From contig NC_081412.1 in the NCBI RefSeq assembly GCF_030272615.1, positions 673,519,823-673,583,822 on the forward strand: DNA of 64,000 nt. Direction: 5' to 3'. The notes beneath the pieces were generated by a model. The model saw only the letters and a program-made list of their open reading frames with translations, was not told the origin of the DNA and did not search any database. Position 1 is the stretch's first letter. Each line of letters opens with the position of its first letter. Positions 1 through 12,085 of the stretch are shown here, piece after piece. This stretch comes from Cryptomeria japonica (taxonomy: Eukaryota > Streptophyta > Pinopsida > Cupressales > Cupressaceae). The position numbers and the translations under genes are program-made.

Positions 1-815
1 AGCACTCAACCATGTGCAGGGTGCAATATCTTAATTAACATTATAACTACCCACCCCCTAATCAATTTTTAGATTATCACTTATTAATTGACTTTCAAGG
101 GGTTATCCTTCCAACCACTTCGGGTGTGGCCCCCGCTTGAAAGCCACTCTCTCATAGGACACTAACAGGTACGGTCTCCCTATGAGAACCCTATGGTGAA
201 ACTGATAGCCATATCTAATCCTGACAAAATACAGGTGAAGAATACACCAATCAATAACCCAGGATTAACCGTTGGAACATAACACACAATGGATCACATC
301 AATAGGGTTACACAACTACACCTGACCAATAGGGTATAGCAACTATTACGACATGATGAAAACTCAAAACCAGAATTGCAACGTATATAAGCTTGACCAA
401 AAATACCATTTACATTAAGGATCCTAATATAGAAAATATTCTTTTTTAAACAATCAAAAGCATTAAATACTTGCAATTATCGATATCTAAGAAATATAGA
501 AAATACGACAATGTAGGTAAAAGAGATTCAGAGTCATCATTTATCCAATAAGGCTTAAATTAGCCACATTTAAGGAATTAAGAATACCCCCCAACATATA
601 TTCATGATTAATTATAAATAAACCCAATTATATGCTTTCATGAAATAAAATAAATTCTGAATTAATTATATATATAATATTATAATATATGTATATGACT
701 ATATATTCATCAAATATATACCATATAAATAGATCACATTAAAATATATATATTAAAATGTTAAGTTAATATTCACAATATACTCTAATTCTCAAAAATG
801 AAATATCATAACTTG

Positions 816-818
<3 letters not shown>

Positions 819-901
<83 letters not shown>
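819..901. repeat. (TA)n microsatellite
   Basis: About 41 perfect TA units inside the minus-strand LTR. The ORF across it is only a low-complexity IYIY repeat. Confidence 0.97.
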
Positions 902-904
<3 letters not shown>

Positions 905-977
905 GCATAAAAATAAAAATCCGAATCACAACTTACTGCAAGCATGCAAAAGGGAAAGGCGGATGCAATGTCTGCCT

Positions 978-1011
978 GGTAGCTTTGCTACCATATGGTA
1001 GCACTGCTACC
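978..1011. repeat. GGTAGC/GCTACC palindrome cluster
   Basis: Two GGTAGC..GCTACC inverted pairs lie back to back with short spacers. Within the LTR they fall roughly where the larger cluster sits in the LARD 3' LTR (30894-31006). Confidence 0.75.
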
Positions 1012-2926
1012 GCCCCTAATCAATTTTTTTTAAAAAAATTTTAAATTAATTTTTTTTTTAAAATAAAGATTATTAAAATCTTAACTACAACACTATGAGA
1101 AAATAGAGTCTAATAAAATCATAACATTATTTTTTTTTAAACAGGAATAAAACTATAACCCCACAAAATAATTATTGGTAAAGAAATATACCAGAAAACT
1201 CCAATCTCTGAAACAAAACAGAGATTTGAAAAAACACCAAATCCCAAATAATTTCTTTCACAAAGCCAAATTGGCTGAAAACTAAAAAGATTGGCAATCC
1301 CCAATAGAATTTTTGGGCCAAAACAAGAATGGAGGAAGAGGAATTTTAACTCAAAATTCCTACAAATTTTGAAACTACCAGGAAGGAAATAATTAATTGG
1401 AAACATAAGAGGGAAATTTTGGCAAAATGTTTGCCAGCATAACTCCCCCAATTTCACAATTTAAAAACTACAACATATAGAAAATCAAATTCCACCCATA
1501 TACAAAAATGGAAGAATTGATTTTAAACCAAAAACATAACATGAAATAATCCACAAAAAGAGATTGGAGTTGCAGTTTTAATCAATAATGGGCTAAGATT
1601 CACATTAAATCTCATTACAACTATTTCAAAACAACTGCAATCATTTAACCAATTTTTAACACATCATACAGAAGAAGAGAAAGAAATATAATTTTTTTTA
1701 TAAACAAAACAAGGTAGAGGCTATCCAACCTGTGAAGCTTTCTAGGAAGCAATTTGTGGAAGAGATTCAATCCTGCAACCAGATTTCCAAACCAAATCCT
1801 TCTTCCAAGCAATCTCCAGATTTTGCCTTCTCCAAAAATATGCATCCTCTTCCTGTGAACTCACAGGAATAAATAGAAAAATATTTCAACCTAAAATTTT
1901 AGGTTGAAATGTTTCATCATCCAATAACAATTTCAATAATAAAAAAAATAATTTTCTAATTTCCTTCAAAAAAGTAAATGTTAATTTCATTTTTTTTTAA
2001 ATTCATTTCTTTCTCCATGGTATTTTATTAAATTTTCTAAAAAGGGAAAAAAACAATAATTAAGCCCTATTTTCATTTTTTTTTAAATCTAAAAGACAAT
2101 AGCATGCACTTAACTTTATTTATTTTATTTTTTTCTACTTGATTTAAATATGGTCACTTTTTCAATATAATGCAATTATTAATTTAAATTTAATAACTTC
2201 ATTCAATTAACTAAGTCCATGACACAAAGGTATAATAATACATAAATTAATTATACCAACTATGCAATGACGCCATAAACTCAAATAAATAATCAAACCC
2301 ACTAGGGCATGCAAATCGAGAAAACCACATGAAGACTAAAAAAGTCAAATGAACAAGACTCAACGGTTGAACAAACAAAAAGGACGACCAACTGACGACA
2401 CTCAAATGAGTAAACTGAGGGTAAGAATTAGGGTCAACAACTATCTCCTCCACTCCCATCGAACAAATAAGGCATGCTCAGAGCTGTGAAGCCAGGTGGA
2501 GATGATAACCCGTACCTACCCAGTACTTGTACCTATAATGTCCTGCATCATCCAACCACACATGCATCTATAAAAATATAGAATACACGACACACACACT
2601 GATGGAGGAGAATCGTGACATTCTGTGTCTCACCGGAGTGAGTGAAGGAAAATCATCCCCTCTCATCCAATACACTTGCAAATACGCAACATATAAATAT
2701 AACATTGCTTATGTAAGGTAAAAGTGTTTGTCCATGACAATAATCCATAAAAATAGCATTAATCATAAGTACTAAAATACTGTAATAAAGCATATATCAC
2801 ATATCTAGTTAAAGCATGAAATAATATCAAATAAGTCTGAATAAAGTATAGCAATAATGTAACAACTGAAAAGTCAACTGCAGCAAAATATAAGTCTAAC
2901 AAGTACGATCAAGAAGGGGTACTACA

Positions 2927-4130
2927 TGCTCTATCCTTAGTACTGTATGTTTTATTTTTAGAGACTTTGAATTATTTTCCTATTGAAGCTGAAATATTCT
3001 ATTTATAGGGAATCTTTGTATTCTTTTTTATTAAGCACTAATAGAGAACTTGTGTGATGTTCAAAAAATAGGTCACTTTGTTTTTTTTCTAATTTGTGTT
3101 TGTTATATTTTTGCAAGTCGATTATTGTCGTTATAGTGTGTTCTTTACTATTTTATTTGATTAATTAGTTGGCTCAGAGGAGATAGAGTAGTTTTAGATT
3201 CTATAGTAGGAACATAAAAATTTGTACCAACTTTTCAGATAGTGCTTTGCAAATTAAAGAAATGTGAACACATCAAAGGCTATTTATTTCCTTTTTCAAA
3301 TCACAATCTCCCTATGTGTGTTTATCCCTTTTTGATTTAGAGAAATAAAAAGGCCTTGTTACAATAGAAAGAGAAGGAAAAGTGCACGACATGGCAAGAA
3401 GCATTATTTTTGCTTTGCACATTAAAGAAATGCATATATACTCAAAGGTTATGCAATTCCTATTTCAAATCACATTCTCCCTACATATGTTTGCCCTTTT
3501 CTAATTTATAGTGATAGAAAAATAATGTTACATTGAAAAGGGGGAGGAAAAGTGCAGGGCATCACAAGCAAAATATTATTTTATTTAAGGATAAATTTCA
3601 TTAGAAGGGGGAAAGGAAATGGTGTTGTGGGAGAAATTTCTAATAAGTGCAAGGTTGTTGAGAAGCAAAAGAGATTAGGCTGCCAGAGGATCTCTCATGG
3701 GAGAAAGAGGCCATGTGAATGGCACACTAAATATTTATTTAAAATTTTTTAATCAGCTCAAATAAAAATATTTAAAATTAAAAAAATCTATTGCTACATT
3801 ATGCATTTAATATTTTTGTAAATTAAAAAAAATCATTATTAAAATATATTTTTTTAATTTATTTAAAAATTATTTTAATATTAATTTCTTTATATAAAGG
3901 GTCTAACCACTATTTTATATATCTATGTATTTTAAAAATCAAAATTAATTATTTATAGACCACACAAATATAATATTATAAATTATGTGAGCAAAATAAA
4001 ATAGTGATTGAAGTAAAAAACATATTTCTTAAATAAACAAAAGAATTCTTGTATGAAAATTAATATTAAAATAATTTATTAAAAAAAACAATATATTTAA
4101 ATAACAATTTTTTTAGTTTATTAATATAAG
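2927..4130 (+). mobile_element. Upstream part of copia copy 1 (non-coding)
   Basis: This stretch matches 44544-45690, upstream of copia copy 2, nearly end to end. Copy 1 has about 47 extra bases near 2951-2997. It contains a degenerate tandem duplication at 3242-3583, period about 168 bp, also visible in copy 2 at 44811-45118. Its left limit is only the junction with the minus-strand LTR, so the original segment probably continued further left. It could be LTR-derived, but no TG..CA ends or primer-binding site can be placed. No coding capacity is seen. Confidence 0.7.
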
Positions 4131-4143
4131 ATATATAAAGTAG
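4131..4143 (+). repeat. Target-site duplication, left, LINE-1
   Basis: ATATATAAAGTAG is repeated exactly at 11698-11710. The uninterrupted relative near 45690 carries a single diverged version (ATACATAGAGTAG), which confirms this as the pre-insertion target. Confidence 0.92.
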
Positions 4144-4284
4144 TTGATGAGCACAAGACTTGGGAAGGCTTTTTTCAAAGGTGGGTGAAGAAGTAAGAAA
4201 CGAGGAAAAGAAATGGAGTGAAATAGCAGGAGTGAATTGGTGGCACTAGTTGGTAGTAGGAGCGGCACTGGCTAACATAACAGG

Positions 4285-5852
4285 TTTTACGATCTGAGGT
4301 CTGGTTCTCATTCTACGAAGATTGGTTCTTGGAGTGATGAAGTAGACATTGCTTTCCCCATTAAAACCGGTAGAATGCAAGTGGTCCACGCACCAGTTAA
4401 TGCCAGGGTAACAGATAGGTTTCAGGGCTCCAAAAGTCCCAGTCCGTGGTTAAACCATGGAAACCCCTATTCAAGTGGTAATTTGTGCCCTATTGACCCA
4501 CACAAGTGGAAGGCAAATGGTTTCAGTTGGAACAACAAAGGCTAGTTTCGTAAGGCTAACCATCCTATATCTAAGGGTCCCAGAAACTGGCATCTAAGAT
4601 TGAAAACTTTTGATGCTTCACTCAAGAGAGACATCCCTCATACCGACCCTTTTTTGGTTCCCTTAACTAGTCATGGTAACTTCTAGAAATTGAGTAGGCA
4701 CTTCAAGAAAGAAAACTCAAATGCGGACCAAGCCAAGTGTTGGAGATCTAACTTTTGTCTGATTAAGCAGAACCCTCGACCAAATCTTGAAAGATGCCCA
4801 AATTTTTGGAGAGCAGTCTCTCTCTCTCAGCGGCCTCACTTCCAGAAACCGGTAAGAAACACCTCAAGACCCACTATCCTTTTGAATGAGAATAAAATTA
4901 ATTTTTCTCAGTCAAATTTGCTTGAGTCTTACCTTTTTATAAAGTGGGGTGGGGGTAAGCGGGTTAAGGATAGTTTTGAATCTTGTGTAGAGTACAATGG
5001 GGAAAGGATATTAATATTAATATTCTCTCAAATGAATTCTATATGATTGAATTTATAATCAATAAGGAGAAATGGCAAGAGAAAAATAGAGGCCCTTATA
5101 TCCTAGATGGCATTGAAGTTCACATCATCGATTGGAATCCCAATTTCAACCCCCAGACATATACCTTGTCGAATAGTAAGGTATGGATAAGACTGTATAA
5201 CTATCCCTCAGATTATTGGCACATTAATGTCATTAAGGATATATGCAAAAACCTTGGCACCTTTGTATCGACAGATGACATCTTGGAAGATAAGCTATGG
5301 GGAAGCTTTCTCAGAATCTGTATTAGCACAAACCATGTCAACAAGATCCCCGATGAAGTTAGGATTACTAGGGCTTGAAAGCTATAGATTCAGAAGATTG
5401 ACAGGGAAGATCAGCTGCATATTTGTCCAAAATGCTTCTCCTTTTATCACTCTGGTATTAGTTGTGATGTTTCGGCTATTATACAATGAAACTATTCCTG
5501 TATACAATCTCCTATTGAGATGAATCTGCAACCGGAGCCTCCCATTACCGATGACACTGGGGATTCCCTTTACAATGATACTCTTGAGAAGGAGAATGTT
5601 ACATGAATGGAAGCAACCCCTTTGATCATAATCCCCCCCTCCTCTGGCCAAAGTGAGAGCCAGCAAGATCTTCTCACACTACTGGAGAAGACCAAATCCC
5701 TTAAGGCAGACATTGAATCTAAGATAGCAGACTCTCTACCACCCTCCCCCTCTGTGCCTAAGAATCAATTGGCAATTGAAGATGTAAATCCACTTGCTCA
5801 GGCTTTGGAGAATTACACTATAAGGACAAACTCACTCCCCAATAGGCATTGA
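4285..5852 (+). pseudogene. LINE-1 ORF1 remnant (DUF4283-type nucleic-acid-binding protein)
   Basis: In plant L1-like elements ORF1 encodes an RNA-binding chaperone that forms the RNP with ORF2. Here the first part reads in frame 1 (about 4285-5046, stops near 4540 and 4685). A frameshift near 5000-5040 moves the reading to frame 3, where 4983-5378 holds the DUF4283-like core, including KVWIRLYNYPSDYWHINV and a following G-TF-STDD segment. A stop follows at 5376, and a Ser/Pro-rich part resumes at 5607-5852. An acidic stretch continues in another frame to about 5940. No zinc knuckle is readable. The DUF4283 assignment is from residue pattern only. Confidence 0.72.
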
Positions 5853-6100
5853 TCTAGAAGATGGTGAAATTGAAATCTCCTTGGAGGAGGAGGAGGAGGA
5901 CTTTGAACCTGATTTAGAGTTGATAATGGAGGGTTCCTTAAAAGGTTTTGGAAATCAGATTTGACTATTGATAAACCAAATTTTAAACCGACAGGTGTGT
6001 GAGGGCTCAAATCTAGAAAAGTTATGCTAGCAGCAACTAGTGCTACTTGTGGTCAAACCAAACTTAATTTAGGGAAGGGAAATGCCCTTCCCTAGGAGCG

Positions 6101-9100
6101 ATGAGACTCATATCTTGGAATGTCAAGGGCATCAATTCTCCTCACAAATGGTGCTTAATTAAGCACCAGATTGATGACACCAAAGGAGATATTTGGCTGC
6201 TACAGGAAACTAAATGGAGCAAGGCTGAGATTGAGGCCAAAATGAGAGTTTGGAAAGAGTGGAATGGGTTTTTTAGGCAATTAGATGGAGCTTTTGGTGG
6301 CTTGGGAATTATTTGGAAACCCATGAATGTAAAGATATCACTTATGGGAGAAGATAAGTATTGGAAACATTGCTTGGTCACTATTCTTGGTTGTAATGAG
6401 AGCTTCAATCTCTTTAATGTCTATGGACCTTCTTCGACTGGTGATAAGTAGGCTTTCTAGGATCTCCTATCCATTAAGCTAAATAGTATTACCAATGGTA
6501 GTTGTGTGGTAGCTGGGGATTTCAATGTGATCCTTTCTAGCACTGAGAAAAGTGGGGGTATTCAGAGGACTGGTACGTCCCAAAAAGACTTCTTCGACTT
6601 TGTTGAGAAAAATCACCTCTTAGACATTGATCCAAAAAATGGTATTTTCACATGGTCGAATCAGAGATTGGGATTCACTAATATTGCTAAGTGGCTTGAT
6701 CACTTCCTTGTTTTTGGTAAATGGTTGGACCAGAATCTAGCCTTAGAGTCTTTGATTCTATCACTCACTAGATTAGATCACTACCTAATCTGTCTGGAGG
6801 TCACCTTGGCTCAAGCAAAGGAGGGTACTCTGTTCCGATTTGATAAAATGTGGCTTAGAGTGGTGAAACTACATGATCTTATAGCACCTGGTGGAATGAG
6901 CCAGTTTTTAGGAATCAATCAAGACTTCTCATCCTCAATAAAAAGCTCAAGTATATTAAGGGATGACTAAGGATCTATTCAGCAAAGAAAATTCTCTCAA
7001 ATCAAACCTAAATAAAATCCTTAGATGTGAGGAAATCCATTGGCAGAAAAAATCCTAGGTGTTATGGTTAAAAGAAGGAGATAAAAAAACCAAATTCTTC
7101 CACTAGTTGACCATTGCCAATCAAAATAGAAATAGAATATTGAAAACTATGAGGTTGGATGGAGTTACTGTCAGGAATTACGAGCACATTGTGCAGGAAG
7201 CTATAAGTTTCTTTGAGTCTCTACTGAATGGGGTCCACCAGTTCGATCATGAAGCAAGAGCCAAAATTCTGAACTCTATCCCATCCATCATTTCTCCTAA
7301 TCAAAATATAGCTCTCTATGCACCCATCTCTATTGATGAAGTACAAAAGACCACCTTCCAACTGAAGTTGGATAAGACTCTAGCCCGGATGGCTTCCCTG
7401 TCACTTTCTTCCATCATTTCTTGGATATCATTGCTTGAGATTTACACCTTGCTATAGAAGAATCAAGAAAGAAGATGACTATGTTAGGGGCCATCAATCA
7501 CACCTTTTTGACTCTAATTCCGAAGAAGTAGAATCCACAATAGATGAGTGATTTCAGGCCTATCACTCTATGGAATACTGTATATAAGATTGTAACAAAG
7601 ATCATAGCTAATAGGTTGAAGCCCCTCCTTAAGCACATCATATCAGAGGAACAAAGCGAGTTCACCCCTAGAAGATCCATTGTAGAAGGTATCATTGTTG
7701 CTCATGAAACACTCCATATAGCCAGGAAAACCAAGGACTCCTACATGATTTTAAAACTGGACATTCTGAAAGTGTATGACATGGTGGAGAGGGCTTTCTT
7801 ACTTGATGTTCTCAACAAATTTGGCTTCTCTAAGGAATGGCTCACTTGGGTCATGAGTTGTCTTTCTTCCCCCAAATTTTCTGTTCTGGTCAATGGTTCA
7901 TCCCATGGCTTCTTCTCTTTGATAAGAGGTATTAGACAAGGGGATCCACTATCACCCTTTCTCTTTATCATAATGGTTGAAGCTTTAGGTCGATCCATAA
8001 GAAATCTCCACCAGGATGGTCTTTGGCTTGGAGTCAATGTGGAAACAGGGGTTGAAAAAATGACTCATCTTTAGTTTGTTGGTGACACTATTCTATTTGG
8101 ATCAGCCTATAGATGGGAATCTAGAGTAATCAAAACTTGCCTTGATGATTACTGCTTGGCTTTTGGTCAGAACATCAACTAGCATAAGTCTAAAGTATTT
8201 TTTGTCAACACTCCGCTCAACCTGCAATCGGTATTAGCAAGGATTCTCAAGCTCAGAGTTGCTAATTTCCTAGGGAAATTCCTTGGTACCCCACTTTTCA
8301 TTGGTACTAACAGAGCTCACTACTAGGAGCCCCCCATTGATAATTTCAAATCCAAGCTTGCTACTTGGAAAGGCAAGTGGCTATCTTCTATTGGAAAACT
8401 CACTATGATAAAGTCGATCCTTTTAGCACTACCGGTGTTTTCCATGGCTTGCCTACAGTTACCGGTGGTGGTTGAAGATGATTTCAATTCTCTAATGAGA
8501 AATTTACTTTGGAATGGGTTGGATGACAAAGGCAAATTTCCCCTTCTAGCTTGGAAAAATATTTGTCAACCAAAAATGGCAAGTGGTGCCAGTATTCGCT
8601 AGATTTCAATTATGAATTTAGCAATGGGTTCTAAATTGGTTTGGGAAATTTGTAGTGGTGAGAAGCAAAAATGGGCAAGACTCCTAAAACATAAATATCT
8701 AGACTCCCTTGAACCCAAGAGGATTTTGACTATTAACAACCCTCCCAGGGGCTCGACTATCTGGAACTTTATTTTGGATAGCAAGGAGACCATAACCGAT
8801 TAGGTTACCTAGGAGGTCAGGAATGGCAGAGATGCAACCTTTTGGTCTGATTCTTGGTCGGGTGAAGCTGCCCTTTGTCACAACCCCTCTCTACAGCCTG
8901 TTATGGAGGAAACCTATCACCAGTAGTGGCATAATATCTATGACTATGGTTATCCAACCCTTGAAAATGGTATCCCTAAATGGATTTGGAACTCCTTGGA
9001 TGAGTTGGACTTGGATCAGTTTTAGAAGGATTTATTTATTGATATTCTCAACAAAAGGAATATTTTCCCCTCCCTTGATAAGGATATTATTAGGTGGTGT

Positions 9101-10172
9101 GTCTCCTTTGATGGAAAATACAAGGTGTGCTTTGGCTACAAGCTAAAAGAAGCGGCTATAGAAAAAAAAGACTGGTCTGTTAATCTCTTTTGGCATCAAC
9201 ACCCCCTCCCCAAAGCGGGTTCCTTTTCCTAGCTGGCCTGCCAGAGGAAAATCTTAACCCAAGAAAGGCTGCATTTAATGGGTATAAAAGGACCCAATAG
9301 ATGTCCTTTATGTCTAGATCAGGAAGAAACTGTAGATCATCTTCTTCTTCATTGCAAATTCTTCAGTCATTGTTGGTGGTATTTCATGGGAAAACTAAGA
9401 ATCTTCGGCCCCTTCCTAGCAGGGCTAGATAAATGGTTTTTGCAATGGCCTAAACCGATAGGAAAGGCAGATTTTTCTGATTTTCTCTTCATCCTCCCAT
9501 CTCTTCTAATTTGGGAAATTTGGAAAGAAAGGAAACACAGAATCTTCCAGGATAAAGATATGTTACCTAAATCTCTTTGTGCAAAAATTGACAACCACCT
9601 GATTGAGCTCCTGAATGTGGCAGCGTAGTCCACAACATTTAAGAAAAATTTGTTCATGGATTGGGATTGCAAGATTAAGATGGCTCTTCCAAACCTAATC
9701 ATCCCTTTGATTTTTGGTCTGGGCACTCTGGTGGATCAAACTAATCCAAGAGCGGGGGTGATCTGGGATACACCACCGCTTGGGTGGTGCAAGGTAAACT
9801 TTGATGGTGCCTCTGTAGGGAATATAGACCAAAGTGGTATTGGTTGCATTCTAAGGGCCTCTATATAAAAGAAATTTCCAAAAAAATTGGTGTGGCTACT
9901 AATAATGAAGCGGAATTCTGACCAGTATTAAGAGGTCTACAATTAGGCAAGGTGCTTGGGGTGCAAAAAATTCACTTGGAGGGTGACTCATTAAATGTCA
10001 TTAACATGATCTACTATAGTAGCACCTCCTATTGGCACCTCAAATAGTGGCTTCAATAGATCCTAGCAATCCTAGCTACCTTTGAGGAATTTTGGGTTAG
10101 CCATATCTACTAAGAAGGCAATGGTGAAGCTGATATACTTTCTAAATTAGCCATTACCACTAGTTTCCCCCC
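6101..10172 (+). pseudogene. LINE-1 ORF2 remnant: endonuclease, reverse transcriptase, RNase H
   Basis: ORF2 nicks target DNA and copies the element RNA there. Frame 2 carries most of it. The endonuclease starts at 6101 with MRLISWNVKGIN and has the QETKW motif; its late motif reads LDHYLIC where S-D-H is expected. RT spans roughly 7100-8330, with LKLDILKVYD, GIRQGDPLSPFLF, and a broken active site (stop, then FVGD in place of FADD near 8072). A zf-RVT finger lies at 9299-9350 (CPLCLDQEETVDHLLLHC). RNase H at about 9780-10172 keeps NFDGAS, NEAE, LEGDS and EGNGEAD across a frameshift. At least ten stops interrupt it. Many are TAG where Trp or Gln is expected, as in C-to-T decay. Confidence 0.9.
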
Positions 10173-11682
10173 CTAAAGACCCACCGATCGTTTGAAATAT
10201 GGTGCGTGCCGGGTAGTCTCCTGATAAACTGAGCGCTCTCCATTTCTTTATGCCACTTTTGATTGTGGAGCAAATCGGTGCTCTACAAACCAATGTCTTG
10301 TCTTTGGCCACTAGATCAACCGTTTGTCATGCCATCCGATTAATGTCTCTTCTTATCATTGTGATGTGACACATTTCTGACACAATTGATTAGTGTTAGC
10401 TTTTGGCACGTGGCTATTAAACTCAAGTATACTTGAGTATCCAGTAATGACTGTATCCTATGTTTATTTAGTTACGAACACTTGATGCTCAAAGTCGGTC
10501 GATAACAAGTTGAGGATTTGGAGCAAATGGATATACAAATATCGGTAGCTTATGCATGTGGGCATTTAATGGGGTTGCAGTTGCAGAGTGTCATATGCTT
10601 TGATTCATTTCCTTGCTTTAAGAATGGGTTTCCCCTCTTCCCATCATAATTTTCTTTCCTCTCTTGGCAACTCGGTATGGAGACCCCAATCCTCCTTGAA
10701 GCTACTTGTCGACATATGGCCTTCCTGGGCGAGATCATGAATAGGCATCTGCAAGAGATCCTTTTCTCTTGACATCCTCTCATTCTTCACAACTTAAAGA
10801 GGATTTTGGGAAAGGAATTTCTAATGGCTTGCCATAGGTACAAAGCTAATGCTAATATTCTATCCTTTTTTCTTGCAATATTAATCTAAATGGAGACTAG
10901 CAAGCAATAAGCTAAATTGCTAACCTAGATGATGTTCAAGCACTACCTGTTGGGGGCAATAGATGTTGTATTGGACAATATTGATGCCAATCTCAGAATT
11001 CCACTGCCACAAAATTACTATATGTCATTTAGCAACGGAGTGGAGGTAAAGAAGCTTGTGATTGTTAATTCTCTAGATTTTGTATCCTTCCAAGCAACTT
11101 GGCCGATTATCTCCAGGAACATTGAGTTCCTCCTGAAAGCAGGTGGAATTCAAAATAGTTTCACGTCAAATTGGAGGGATATATTTCTTTGTGGTGAAGA
11201 TCTAGTAGTGACTGATGACCTCAGGATCCTAAAGAATGGTGATCTGGTGGATGAAAATGACTGGGGGTTTGGGCTGGGAGAAGAATGGTATCCAAATGGT
11301 TACTGACTCCCTAAGGAGAAGGCATAATCGGTAGCTCACTTGCATTGTGGCCCTAAATATCCCATTGTCCTTAATGCGGCTCATTTTTCTGTGGATGATG
11401 ACTTTGAAGATTCTCACTAATTCTAGTTTTCACCTCTCTCTAGTTTCTCTCCTTCCTGGTTATGGTTTCCTTGTGTAAAGGCCTCTGGTACTTCCAGTAG
11501 TTGTCGACTGGAATTTGGTACTTTTCCAGCCTCCATTGTTGGTTTCTTTGTATAGGATTGGAGCTATGGTAAGGGGTTTTCTTCATGGTTCTTTCCCCCT
11601 ACCGCTCTCACTGAACCAGGCCTTCTATTTCCCTATTTTGATTAATACAAGAGTGCTGCCCCTCTGTAGCTATTTACTTATT
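10173..11682 (+). other. LINE-1 3' region
   Basis: 1.5 kb between the RNase H domain and the tail. It is mostly unreadable. One open stretch (10929-11306, 125 codons) gives a protein I do not recognise, rich in hydrophobic and acidic residues; it could be chance or a captured fragment. The last 250 bases are pyrimidine-rich and end in CTATTTACTTATTAAAAAAAAA, typical of plant LINE ends. Confidence 0.6.
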
Positions 11683-11697
11683 AAAAAAAAATAGAAA

Positions 11698-11710
11698 ATA
11701 TATAAAGTAG
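11698..11710 (+). repeat. Target-site duplication, right, LINE-1
   Basis: Exact copy of 4131-4143. Confidence 0.92.
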
Positions 11711-12085
11711 TGGGAGTAGTTTTTTAATTTTAAATATATCTATCTCATCTAATTAAAATAATTGAAATATAAAAAATATAGAAAGATATATAAAGTAGTA
11801 ACAAAAAATTTAATAATGTAAAACCATGGAAAATAATGTAAAACGATGAATGAGAAAATTGTAAAACGATGGAAAATAATGTAAAATAGTCGGCGGAGAT
11901 AAACAAGTGGCAGATAACAATGAAAAATGATGAAAGTCAAGAGAAAAGTGATCAACGAACATACATTGTTCGATCGTGTTGCATTAGATTTTATTCATTT
12001 TCATCTCTATATTTCGAAAGTTAGATTGTGCATCTCATACAGAATACAGAAGATGCAAACAACAATAGTGCCAAAATAAATCAAG
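11711..12085 (+). mobile_element. Copia copy 1, upstream part resumed after LINE-1
   Basis: Continues the non-coding stretch interrupted at 4143 and matches 45690-46085 of copy 2. AT-rich. It runs directly into the gag zinc-knuckle remnant without a recognisable primer-binding site or gag N-terminal domain. Confidence 0.65.

Larger units (their letters stand above)
1..2926 (-). repeat. Diverged long LTR, 5' part, related to the LARD LTR
   Basis: Read on the minus strand, this segment begins at 2926 with TGTAGTACCCC, the same first bases as the LTR starting at 29332. It stays colinear with the LTR at 13652-17687. Good anchors are the GCAGG..AGGTACA..CATCTC..CCTGG block near 2480-2545 and the block around 30-170 that contains AATAAGTGATAATCTAA, which matches 16335-16420 of the other LTR. 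Similarity is patchy, so this is a separate subfamily or an old copy. The sequence right of 2926 is copia-derived and has no polypurine tract, so this is the 5' LTR of a minus-strand element or a solo LTR. The rest lies beyond the left edge. No coding sequence is seen. Confidence 0.75.
4144..11697 (+). mobile_element. LINE-1, L1-type non-LTR retrotransposon, decayed
   Basis: About 7.55 kb, bounded by a perfect 13-bp target duplication and ending in a short A-rich tail (11683-11697). The order is 5' leader, ORF1 remnant with a DUF4283-like segment, ORF2 remnant (endonuclease, RT, zf-RVT, RNase H), then a 1.5-kb 3' region. It looks near full length but carries many in-frame stops, so it is inactive. 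It is inserted in the non-coding upstream part of copia copy 1, on the same strand. Confidence 0.92.

Noticed and set aside
798-1001. 67-codon frame with Ile-Tyr repeats
   Set aside because: Translation of the (TA)n microsatellite.
2927-4130. Treating the shared upstream segment as a proven copia LTR
   Set aside because: No TG..CA ends, PBS or PPT can be placed, and the left limit is an insertion junction, so LTR status stays open.
5382-5666. Minus-strand frame of 94 codons
   Set aside because: Shadow of the LINE-1 ORF1 remnant on the plus strand.
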